Assembly: GCA_030019025.1 (NCBI GenBank)
Contig: JASEFR010000013.1
Coordinates: forward strand, 1 to 51,131
Direction: 5' to 3'
Source of the DNA: a bacterium
GTDB lineage: Bacteria > Hydrothermota > Hydrothermia > UBA1063
Length of the DNA: 51,131 nucleotides
Below are positions 25,467-33,837 of this stretch, in pieces. The translations under genes were made by a program, and so were the position numbers. Numbering within the stretch: position 1 is the stretch's first letter; each line of letters starts with the position of its first letter. The notes below the pieces were generated by a model. That model saw only the letters and a list, made by a program, of their open reading frames with translations, did no database searches and was not told where the DNA came from.

Positions 25467-25973
25467 TGCAATATTGGGCTTTTTACGATAAATGAAGTTG
25501 AAAAATTTCGGTTTTGCCTAATCCGTTCCTTATAATGATGAAAAAGATAATTTAATAGATTAAGAGTTATTATGGTTCAGATAGTGAGTTGAAGGAAAGA
25601 TCTGATTGGGTGTTGCCATAGTTCGTATGAATACGACGAAAGAGGCCATATGCCTTGAATAAGCTATTTATGGAGCAAATAACCAATTAAAGGAAAGAAA
25701 AGATTTAGGTGCCGACATAATTCATGCAACTTTTACGATAAAGGAAATATAAAAATGTTACGGTCTTAAACAGGTATGGTATGGTTTATTTATGAGAAAT
25801 AAGCTTTCCGACTCAGGAATTTTTGCAAAGTTTGCTTGGTGTAAAAACGTAGCACTTAGGAGAGTAAAATCTTAGATCGTTTTTTTGCCTAAACTAAGTA
25901 AAATTCGAGATAGCAAATTCTATTTGAATGTATTTACTCAAAGAGTTAATATTAAAAGTTAAAAGGAGGGTTA
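25467..25973. other. 507-base region without a gene; degenerate short repeats
   Basis: All frames are broken by stops. Two imperfect direct-repeat pairs are visible: 25481-25515 with 25731-25767 (TTTTACGATAAA then GAA.T..AAAAAT and CGGT), and 25587-25624 with 25685-25723 (AAGGAAAGA..GATT..GGTG..G.CATA.TTC). Short readable fragments (QLKERKDLGADIIHATFTI at 25684-25740) suggest a decayed coding repeat, not recognised. The right end has the ribosome site of the TonB receptor gene. Confidence 0.5.
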
Positions 25974-28640
25974 ATGGTTAAAATTTTACGTTTCCTTCTC
26001 ATCTCCTCAATTCTCCTCTCTTTTGTTCATGCGCAGGGGAGAATTGTTGGGAGAGTTTATGATGCGGTTTCGGGAAAAGGCCTTCCCCTGGCAAATGTTT
26101 TGATTCAGGGGACTAAAATTGGTACTTCTTGTGATCTTGAAGGAAACTATGTGATACCGAGAGTTCCACCTGGCGAATATACTCTTGTTGCTTCAATGGT
26201 TGGATACAAACCTCAGTCAGTAAAAGTCATTATAAGGGGAAATGAGACGAGAGAAGTCAACTTTTACCTTAATGAAGAAATCTTCAAAGTTGAAGAGATT
26301 GTTGCCATTGGAGAAAAACCTGCTATAGAAAAAGAAGTTTCCTCATCTAAAGCGGTAATAAAAAGAGAAATTTTAGAAATTATTCCCACCGAGGATGTTA
26401 AAGGCGTACTTGAAAAACAAGCGGGTTTTCAGGGGCAGGGTTCGGACATTCACGTCAGAGGTGGTCGATCAAATGAAGTTATGGTTTTAATTGATGGTCT
26501 TCCTATAAAAGATGTTCTTTCTGGTAGTGCCTTTGGACTCTACATACCATCCACAGCAATTGAAGAACTGGAGGCTCTTACTGGAGGTTTTAATGCAGAA
26601 TATGGGCAAGCCATGTCTGGTGTTGTTAATATTAGTTTGAGAGAGGGAGCATCAAGATTCACTGGAAGTGTTGATTACGTGAGAGACAATTTCGGCCGTT
26701 TTAACGATATACTAAGGGTTAAGAACAGTCAGAACAAGGATGTCCTGAATGTGAGCTTAAGTGGTCCTGAACCGATCTCTTACGCTCTAAGAAACTTATT
26801 AAAAATTAATATTCCTGGCAATATCACTTATTATGTGAGTTTCCACTCTTCCCTTGAAGATACTCATTTGCCCCATGCGGACAGTCTCTATTCTTCCGTT
26901 TACAAGACTTGGAAACTCTCGCCACGAGAAGAAAACGATTATTCATTGCTTTCCAGAGTTTCTTGGAAAGTTTCAAATAATTTCCGTCTGTACTTTATGG
27001 TTAACAAATCTTTAGAGATTAATCAGGGATATTTTATGTCATCTTCTGATTATCCTTTTGCACACGGATTTCCTTACCACTATATTAACAATCTACAGAA
27101 CTATCTTACATTTACTCGGGATGCCATCCAACAGGCTATTTCTATAAGTCATGCCCTTTCTCTCAGGAGTTTCTATGATCTCAAAATTTCAAGGTTTTTT
27201 ACAAATCTGAGGGCAGATGTCAACGGGAAACACTGGTCAGAGTACGTTGAAACTGTGGATACTGTGCCTAAGGATTTGTTCTGGGATTATGGAGACGCAC
27301 CTTACTGGCATGATCATTATGTGGAGACATGGACGGGGAAGTTTGATTTTACCCACATTTTTTCTAAGATATGGAAAATGAAAACAGGTTTTATTGTTAA
27401 TAGAAACGAATTACAGTGGCTTGATATTCACTTCCCTTGGTATGGTACTCAAAGTGGACTCGGCCTTAATTATGACCTCTACAAAATTTACTCCTTTGAT
27501 GGGGGCATTTACGTTCAGACTGAAATTGCTTTCGCAGGAATGATAGCAAACCTCGGAATTCGCGGGGACTTCTGGGTGCCAGGTAAGTATGTTGATGATG
27601 CGGTGAGAAGAATACTGCAAGAGCCCAATTTATCTCCTGCGATTTATTCAGAGTACAATAGTTATCTAAACGATAATGCGACAATACGTGGAAGGATCGT
27701 TAAGTTTCACATAAGTCCTCGTCTCGGCTTTGCCTATCCAATAACGGAAAATACTAAATTTTTTGCGTCATATGGCCATTTTTCCCAGATTCCCGATCTT
27801 AAATATGTTTATTCAAAACTTGGAGTGCGAGCTTCTTCCTCTTATGAACTTGTAGGAAACCCCAATCTTAGACCTACGGTAACTGTTGCCTATGAAATTG
27901 GAGTTGAACAACTTTTGAATCAGAGAAGCAAACTTAAAGTTACCGCTTATTATAAAGATGTATTCAATTATCCAACGGCACGGAAGGTGCCGGGTATCCC
28001 TCCAAATCCATCTTTCTGGATGTACTTTAACTCTGATTACTCTCGATCTGTTGGACTTGAAGCAGATTTGACATACTATACTCCTTATCATGTTTATGGA
28101 TCCATATCTCTCACCCTTTCTCAGAGCAAGGGTAGGTCTTCCTCTGCTGAAGACTGGTACTGGAGGGGTAGTGTTGAGACATTGAAGGAATGGTATCTGA
28201 AATGGGATAGGCCTGTTAAGTTTTATGGTGACATCGCCTATTCTTTGAAAAAGGGTGAGTATATAAGATTTTCAAGGTTTAAAATAGATGATCTCTTGAT
28301 TTCTGCAGGTCTTTCTCTACAGTCCGGGGTAAGGTATACTCCACAGGATACACTCGGTAATATAGGGGAAATTAATTCCAAGCTTGGACCGATGTGGAAA
28401 AGAGCGGATTTGAAGTTTGAAAAAGGGCTTTTCAGGGCAGGTAAGATGGATTTTCGCTTCAAGTCGGAAATTAGAAATGTTTTTAATTGGAGAAATCACA
28501 GGATAATTAATCCTGTAACTGGCAGGGCTTATGAACCCGGCGATCCCCTTCCTCCGAGAACAACTCCCGAAAGTATGTTAAATCCCGCAAGGTATAGTGA
28601 ACCGCGGGAGATTTTTGTGGGGGTGCTAATAAGATGGTAA
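25974..28640 (+). CDS. TonB-dependent outer-membrane receptor (SusC-like, with carboxypeptidase-regulatory domain)
   Basis: 888 residues. Signal peptide (MVKILRFLLISSILLSFVHA), then a ~85-residue Ig-like carboxypeptidase regulatory domain (GRVYDAVSGKGLPLANVLI, GNYVIPRVPPGEYTLVASMV), a plug (around 130-230: DIHVRGGRSNEVMVLIDG, GGFNAEYGQAMSGVVNI) and a 22-strand-type barrel ending in YSEPREIFVGVLIRW with a terminal aromatic. It imports a nutrient across the outer membrane using the TonB complex, or acts as a general receptor; substrate not predictable. No typical TonB box is spotted. AAGGAGG ribosome site 5 bases before the ATG. First gene of a five-gene run (25974-33713). Confidence 0.88.
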   Translation: MVKILRFLLISSILLSFVHAQGRIVGRVYDAVSGKGLPLANVLIQGTKIGTSCDLEGNYVIPRVPPGEYTLVASMVGYKPQSVKVIIRGNETREVNFYLNEEIFKVEEIVAIGEKPAIEKEVSSSKAVIKREILEIIPTEDVKGVLEKQAGFQGQGSDIHVRGGRSNEVMVLIDGLPIKDVLSGSAFGLYIPSTAIEELEALTGGFNAEYGQAMSGVVNISLREGASRFTGSVDYVRDNFGRFNDILRVKNSQNKDVLNVSLSGPEPISYALRNLLKINIPGNITYYVSFHSSLEDTHLPHADSLYSSVYKTWKLSPREENDYSLLSRVSWKVSNNFRLYFMVNKSLEINQGYFMSSSDYPFAHGFPYHYINNLQNYLTFTRDAIQQAISISHALSLRSFYDLKISRFFTNLRADVNGKHWSEYVETVDTVPKDLFWDYGDAPYWHDHYVETWTGKFDFTHIFSKIWKMKTGFIVNRNELQWLDIHFPWYGTQSGLGLNYDLYKIYSFDGGIYVQTEIAFAGMIANLGIRGDFWVPGKYVDDAVRRILQEPNLSPAIYSEYNSYLNDNATIRGRIVKFHISPRLGFAYPITENTKFFASYGHFSQIPDLKYVYSKLGVRASSSYELVGNPNLRPTVTVAYEIGVEQLLNQRSKLKVTAYYKDVFNYPTARKVPGIPPNPSFWMYFNSDYSRSVGLEADLTYYTPYHVYGSISLTLSQSKGRSSSAEDWYWRGSVETLKEWYLKWDRPVKFYGDIAYSLKKGEYIRFSRFKIDDLLISAGLSLQSGVRYTPQDTLGNIGEINSKLGPMWKRADLKFEKGLFRAGKMDFRFKSEIRNVFNWRNHRIINPVTGRAYEPGDPLPPRTTPESMLNPARYSEPREIFVGVLIRW

Positions 28641-29599
28641 AGAGAATTGTTATCTTCATTATTATGTCAAGTGTTTCGCTTAAAGCCCTTACAATTTTTG
28701 AATTTTTAGGGGGGCAAAAGATCGGTACGACTACGATGACCTTCCTCAAGATTCCTGTTGGTGCAAAGCAAGGTGCGTTAGGAGAAACGGGAGTTGCCAT
28801 TGCCAGCGATGCCACTTGCATTTACTGGAACCCATCCTCGATTTCCTTTATTCCCTCTGCCAAAAGTACGGCTTTATTTTCCCAAAGGTGGATAGGTGAT
28901 TCTTACTATACGTTCGGTGGAGCTGTTTTTGAATTTGAAAAATTTACAAGGGCAGGAATTATGATTGGAAACCTGCACTCAGGTTATATCCAGAGGACTG
29001 ACGAATATCATCCCTTTGGCCTTGGTACTTACTACAGAGTGTCAAGCTCTTATGCGGGAATTTCGATCTCGCGGAAGCTAATTGACAGATTCTCTTTTGG
29101 TATTACTCTGAAATATGTGAATGAGGTTCTTGATAATTATAACCAATACACTTTTGCAATGGACCTTGGAACTTTTTACCTAATAGGTTATAGAGATTTA
29201 AGCCTTGGTATGTCGATTTCAAATATTGGGCCTGACCCCGTTGTTAAAAGTCCAAATCCAAATGAAACGCCTTCCACCTTTTCAATCCCGGTTATTTACA
29301 GACTCGGAGTTTATGGAAGTCCTTTCAGCACTTTTTACATCTCTGCCCAAATTGAAAAAAGTACTGATAATGTCGAAATTTTCAGGATAGGTGGTGAGTA
29401 CATTATTGCAGAGGTTTTGGCTTTGAGATTAGGATACAGATTAAATGCCAATTTGCCAGGTGAATATTCGGGATTTTCAGGCGGAATTGGGATAACAAAG
29501 AGCTTAGGATTTAAGAAAGACGTTCATATTGACTATGCTGTAACTTCCATGGGATATGCGGGATTAGTTCATAAAGCGCAAATGGGGGTGAATTTCTGA
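28634..29599 (+). CDS. PorV/PorQ-family outer-membrane protein
   Basis: 321 residues, signal peptide then the family opening FLKIPVGAKQGALGETGVAI followed by YWNPSSISFI, the 'NPA' type motif of the PorV/PorQ (UPF0164) family. The rest is alternating amphipathic strands of an outer-membrane barrel. In Bacteroidetes PorV is the shuttle that delivers T9SS cargo to the attachment site. It overlaps the receptor gene upstream by 7 bases, and its stop shares a base with the next start. Confidence 0.8.
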   Translation: MVKRIVIFIIMSSVSLKALTIFEFLGGQKIGTTTMTFLKIPVGAKQGALGETGVAIASDATCIYWNPSSISFIPSAKSTALFSQRWIGDSYYTFGGAVFEFEKFTRAGIMIGNLHSGYIQRTDEYHPFGLGTYYRVSSSYAGISISRKLIDRFSFGITLKYVNEVLDNYNQYTFAMDLGTFYLIGYRDLSLGMSISNIGPDPVVKSPNPNETPSTFSIPVIYRLGVYGSPFSTFYISAQIEKSTDNVEIFRIGGEYIIAEVLALRLGYRLNANLPGEYSGFSGGIGITKSLGFKKDVHIDYAVTSMGYAGLVHKAQMGVNF

Positions 29600-30531
29600 T
29601 GAGGTACTTTAATTTAGCAGTCTTAACAATTTTGGTTTTAGCCTTTGGGTGCGGTTATAAATATCCTCTTCCACCTGAGAATCCTGGAGCTTTACCCAAT
29701 GAAGAGGACTACATTGAGGTCAGAAATACATCATGGGATATTCAAACTTTCAGTGAGATAAAGGACATAATTGTGGGAAAGGATGGATACATCTATGTTC
29801 TTGAAGAGCATGCGCTCTTAAAACTTAACTCTAATGGGGATTTGGTAGATACTTTCTATTCAGGATTTGTTACCGCAAAGAGCGTCGCCCAAGACGTAAG
29901 GAGAAATGTTTATGTCACCGACTCTTGCTTCATATACGTTTTCGACAGAGATAAAAACCTCCTTATTGCCATAGATTTTGCTGACACATTGAAGCCTCAT
30001 GGGATTGATGTTGATAGCAATAAAAACATATACATAACACAGCCGGAAATTCATAAACTCATAAAACTTGATTCTCTTGGAAACTTTGTTGAAATTATCG
30101 TGTCCTATGGTAGTGGAATATTGAGCGTGAATAATCCTCTTGGCCTCTTTGTGAATGAAAAAATGGGTGCTGTGATAGTGGCAAGTGCAGGAAACAACTG
30201 GGTAGAAGCAATTTCTCTGACGCAACCAAGAGTAAACATAGTGCATTTGGGAGGAACTACCCATGAAGGTGGAGATACCGCAGGAGTTTTTAATTATCCT
30301 ACCGATGTGTGGTCAGATACTCTCGGAAACATATACGTTCTGGACTATGGCAATAAGAGAATCCAGAAGTTTAGAGAAACAGGGGAGTTTGTAACGGAAA
30401 AAAGATTCGAAAATGTACCAGTAAGTCTTGCCACTTCAAAGGATGGAGTGTATCTTTATGTAGCTTTTTCGGATAAAGTGCTAAAGATGAAAAAACCTGA
30501 ACTCCCACAAAATCCGGGAGGAGAAAAATGA
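29599..30531 (+). CDS. NHL-repeat lipoprotein
   Basis: 310 residues. The signal ends in LAFGCGYKYP, a lipobox with the Cys at about residue 18, so it is likely lipid-anchored. The body is a propeller of NHL-type blades (GKDGYIYVLE, DSLGNFVEIIV, NNPLGLFVN, GVFNYPTDVWSDTLGNIYVL, NKRIQKF), typically for protein or glycan binding on the cell surface. Start codon overlaps the stop of the PorV-like gene by one base. Confidence 0.8.
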   Translation: MRYFNLAVLTILVLAFGCGYKYPLPPENPGALPNEEDYIEVRNTSWDIQTFSEIKDIIVGKDGYIYVLEEHALLKLNSNGDLVDTFYSGFVTAKSVAQDVRRNVYVTDSCFIYVFDRDKNLLIAIDFADTLKPHGIDVDSNKNIYITQPEIHKLIKLDSLGNFVEIIVSYGSGILSVNNPLGLFVNEKMGAVIVASAGNNWVEAISLTQPRVNIVHLGGTTHEGGDTAGVFNYPTDVWSDTLGNIYVLDYGNKRIQKFRETGEFVTEKRFENVPVSLATSKDGVYLYVAFSDKVLKMKKPELPQNPGGEK

Positions 30532-32369
30532 AGAAAATATCTTTGGCTTTGTTCTTAACTTTCGGCATTTTGAGTGGAAAGATAGTCTCATTTAAGTATA
30601 CATCCATTGGCAATATGAGACTTAATGTGACGAACTTTGGTCTCTTCGGCACGAGTTTTTCGCGCTTCATAGACCCTTCTACTGGTGAACCTTATCCTTC
30701 CATGGAGTATCCAAAGTTTAGCAAAATAGAAAGGCTTTACAAAGGCGGTTTGTGGGTTGGCGCAATATCTCCCCTTGGTAAGACAGTTACAACGGGTGCA
30801 GTAGATGAAACCAGTGTAACTCCTGGTTCCACTCAAGGATTTGAATTTCTACCTTCACCTGCAGCGTCTGACTCGATTATTGAAAAATCCAGTATATTAA
30901 CTTCACCTTACTATTCTCCTGATGCCATATCTGAGCAGGATTTTTATTGTTCATATACGGATTACAGGGATTTTACAACCCTGCCACCGGAGCACGTGCC
31001 ATTGGGATTGAGAGTCTCGCAAACGGTTCTTGTATGGAGTTATCCGTATATTGACGATGTGGTAATCGTAAAGTTCGTGCTCTATAACGACGGTTACGCT
31101 GGCGATTGGGACAGCGTTTACATAGGGTTCTACGGTGAACTCGCTTCCGGGTCAAGGGAATTCTGGGGAGACAACTTTGGGACGACACCCTATTATCAGC
31201 ATAAGAGATTATTTTATGATTCATTGAACTATCTTGTTTATGAAAGAAATGATGGGTATGATAACCTTGCAACAGGCTATGGCGCTTTTAAGTTTCTGGG
31301 CATGTACTACAATGATCAGCGTATAGACTTTGATACCATGATAGTGAGTTATAACTGGTGGACATGGAGGGACATGAGAGGAACAGTCCCCGATACTACT
31401 CGCTATAAAATAATGTCCAATGGTGAAAGAGATCCGGATGTGGACGATAATTATGTATATACAAGGGGCTACCCCGATCCCATTCCATTACTTTCTGTCG
31501 GTCCGATACCGCATGTTAATGTGGGTGATTCTGTTGTGCTTGTAATGGCTTTCGTGGGCGGAATGGATTTGCAATCCCTATATGAGAACGCTTCATGGGC
31601 ACAGAAGGCTTTTGAAGCTAATTTTATACTCCCGGCTCCTCCTCCATCTCCAAATCTTGCTGCAATCCCTGGGAACAGAAAAGTTACTCTTTATTTTGAC
31701 GATATTCCAGAGTTTGCGAGAGACCCATTCCCTCCAAACCTCAGGGATTTTGAAGGCTACAGAATTTACAGAGGAACGACTTACAATATTGAAGACACTT
31801 CATGGAAATTGGTGGCAGAATTTGATAAGACACCAGACGATTCCATTGAGGATGTGGACCACTCCATTGGATTCAATACCGGCTTGCCGATGAAAGAGAC
31901 CGAGGGCCCTTATGCTGGTTGGTATAAATTTGAGGACATAGGAGTTAAGAATGGTTTTACATATTATTACGCTGTTACGTCTTATGATGTGGGTGATACT
32001 TTACTCGGTTTGCCAAGCCTTGAAAGTTCCAAACTGCTCAACATGGTAGAAGTGATTCCAGGAACGCCCGCAACCTCTGAATCACCCGTGGGTGTTTATC
32101 CGAACCCATATAAGTTGAGTTCAGTGTGGGAAAAGGGCAGTGAAAAGGTTATAAGGTTCTATAATCTACCAAGAAAATGTACCATCTACATAATGAATGT
32201 TGCAGGAGATGTTGTAAAGACCATTAATCACGAAAGTGATTATGGAGAAGAGGCATGGGATCTGCTATCGGATAAGACTCAGCCTGTTGCTACCGGGCTG
32301 TATTATCTTGTGGTAAAAGATAAAGAAACTGGTGAGGTAAAAATTGCAAAATTTACAATTGTGAGGTGA
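30528..32369 (+). CDS. Secreted protein with T9SS-type C-terminal sorting domain
   Basis: 613 residues. Signal peptide MKKISLALFLTFGILSG; the N-terminal ~400 residues are an Ig/beta-rich body of unrecognised family (repeated GGLWVGAIS, YNDGYAGDWDSVYIGFYGEL), followed by a fibronectin-like part (YRIYRGTTYN, YYYAVTSYDVGDT) and the tail VYPNPYKLSSVW ... YIMNVAGDVVKTI ... ATGLYYLVVKDK ... KFTIVR, which has the FlgD/T9SS-type sorting layout. The combination of a metallophosphoesterase- or enzyme-like body is not seen. ATGA overlap with the lipoprotein gene. Presumed PorV-dependent cargo. Confidence 0.65.
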   Translation: MKKISLALFLTFGILSGKIVSFKYTSIGNMRLNVTNFGLFGTSFSRFIDPSTGEPYPSMEYPKFSKIERLYKGGLWVGAISPLGKTVTTGAVDETSVTPGSTQGFEFLPSPAASDSIIEKSSILTSPYYSPDAISEQDFYCSYTDYRDFTTLPPEHVPLGLRVSQTVLVWSYPYIDDVVIVKFVLYNDGYAGDWDSVYIGFYGELASGSREFWGDNFGTTPYYQHKRLFYDSLNYLVYERNDGYDNLATGYGAFKFLGMYYNDQRIDFDTMIVSYNWWTWRDMRGTVPDTTRYKIMSNGERDPDVDDNYVYTRGYPDPIPLLSVGPIPHVNVGDSVVLVMAFVGGMDLQSLYENASWAQKAFEANFILPAPPPSPNLAAIPGNRKVTLYFDDIPEFARDPFPPNLRDFEGYRIYRGTTYNIEDTSWKLVAEFDKTPDDSIEDVDHSIGFNTGLPMKETEGPYAGWYKFEDIGVKNGFTYYYAVTSYDVGDTLLGLPSLESSKLLNMVEVIPGTPATSESPVGVYPNPYKLSSVWEKGSEKVIRFYNLPRKCTIYIMNVAGDVVKTINHESDYGEEAWDLLSDKTQPVATGLYYLVVKDKETGEVKIAKFTIVR

Positions 32370-32372
32370 TTT

Positions 32373-33713
32373 ATGAAAAGGCTTTATGCTCTCATTTTTT
32401 CTATATTTCTTGGGCTTCTTATGCCCTCCTGCATTAAGAAGCCCGTTGATAATCTGGTAGAGAACCTTCCGCCAGAGACTTATTGCTTTATAGCTCACGT
32501 AGATACCGTTGACACCGTACCCGCAAAAGTCACACTGTACTGGATGGGGAATGACCCAGATGGTGAAGTCTCTGGTTTTTACTACGCAATTGATGGCGCG
32601 GATACAACCTTTACAACAAAAACATGCGACACTTTTACCTTCAATGTCCCAAGTGGTGATACATTTGCAAGCCACACTTTCGAAGTCTGGGCAATTGATA
32701 ATGAGGGCATGCAGGATCCGACACCAGCAAAGGTTACGATACCAGTCAGGAATACTCCCCCTGTCGCCTTTTTTATTGAGGATAAGTTGCCACCCGATAC
32801 AACTTTACCTGTTGCTACTTTCTACTTCGGAGCAACGGATATAGATGGAGACTGGTCTATTGTGGGTTTCCTCTACAGACTTGATTACGAACCCGATACG
32901 GTTATGCATTTTGTCGGTATCGATAGTGCGTCGGTGTTTTTAACCGATTTGCCCGAAGGAGAAAGGACCATTTATCTGTGTGCAGTAGATGAATCTTATG
33001 CTCTTTCTGATACGGTGAGCCACACGTGGTATGTTAAGCCAAAGGTGGGAGACATACTTTTGATTGATGATGCTAATGATTCTCAAGCGGATTTATTTTA
33101 TTTCAATTTCCTTGAAGGCTACTATCCTGGCGGCTATACGGTATACAGAGTTGAAAATGGATTGCCTTACTCTTCACTGGACGTTGATTATATGATAAAT
33201 GGACTTGGCTTTAAACTGATAATCTGGTACACAGCTGATCAGAGTGAGCACTTTTCAGCTGCACTCCCTTCCTTTACCCGTTACATTGACAATGGGAACA
33301 AATTGATACTGATAAGCCCACAGATTCTTGATGTCCTTTTGAATCCTGCTTTTACTCCCTCGCCTTTTGCGAAGGATTATCTTGGGGTTGATTCCGTAAC
33401 TGCCTGGAACAAATTGCTGCTGAGAAATGAAAAGCTTTACCCCATGGAAAGTGGATACGATACCCTTAGTTGTGGGTTTCCGATAATTTCGCGATTTGAC
33501 GGATTTTCTGCTGACTCAAATTCAAAGGTTCTATATACTTTACCCACAATTTCTTCCAGATGGTCTGGAAACCCATCGGTCATAATTGCCTGTCCCTCTT
33601 CTACTCCCAAAGTTGTCTTTTCATCAATTCAGTTCCATTCGCTTAATGGGCTTGAGAATGCATATGATGTTCTGTTCGAGATGATCACGGATGAGCTTGG
33701 GTATACAAAATGA
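32373..33713 (+). CDS. Ig/fibronectin-type lipoprotein
   Basis: 446 residues, lipobox LMPSC at residue ~20. Two consecutive Ig-like domains (residues ~30-125 and ~130-220) both with the signature NDPDGEVSGFYYAIDG and ATDIDGDWSIVGFLYRLD, then a third ~200-residue alpha/beta region beginning DILLIDDANDSQADLFYF with IIWYTADQ and YIDNGNKLILISPQ (like a class I glutamine-amidotransferase/Rossmann fold without the catalytic nucleophile). Begins 3 bases after the preceding gene, so it belongs to the same operon. Function unknown; likely a surface partner of the secreted protein. Confidence 0.6.
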   Translation: MKRLYALIFSIFLGLLMPSCIKKPVDNLVENLPPETYCFIAHVDTVDTVPAKVTLYWMGNDPDGEVSGFYYAIDGADTTFTTKTCDTFTFNVPSGDTFASHTFEVWAIDNEGMQDPTPAKVTIPVRNTPPVAFFIEDKLPPDTTLPVATFYFGATDIDGDWSIVGFLYRLDYEPDTVMHFVGIDSASVFLTDLPEGERTIYLCAVDESYALSDTVSHTWYVKPKVGDILLIDDANDSQADLFYFNFLEGYYPGGYTVYRVENGLPYSSLDVDYMINGLGFKLIIWYTADQSEHFSAALPSFTRYIDNGNKLILISPQILDVLLNPAFTPSPFAKDYLGVDSVTAWNKLLLRNEKLYPMESGYDTLSCGFPIISRFDGFSADSNSKVLYTLPTISSRWSGNPSVIIACPSSTPKVVFSSIQFHSLNGLENAYDVLFEMITDELGYTK

Positions 33714-33767
33714 TGGAATCTCTCTCATTATGCTAGTAGAAATTGTTTACCTGCTTATCGATGGTTT

Positions 33768-33799
33768 TTGACACATTAATTTGACTTTTGGTTTATAAT
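33768..33799 (+). promoter_or_regulatory. Possible promoter of the OB-fold protein gene
   Basis: Perfect TTGACA (33768-33773) and TATAAT (33794-33799) but with a 20-base spacer, longer than the 16-18 optimum, so activity would be weak or need an activator. Confidence 0.3.
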
Positions 33800-33837
33800 T
33801 TTGACTGGTAAATTTTACCTTTAAAGAGGAGGTGTTT

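Noticed and set aside
30528-32369. Carbohydrate-active enzyme
   Set aside because: No catalytic motifs could be recognised, only Ig/fibronectin-like and sorting-domain patterns.
33812-33825. 14-base ATTTTACCTTTAAA shared with 49387-49400 upstream of two starts as a regulatory element
   Set aside because: Low-complexity, AT-rich, at different distances from the start codons; several such 14-mer pairs are expected by chance in a 51 kb sequence.
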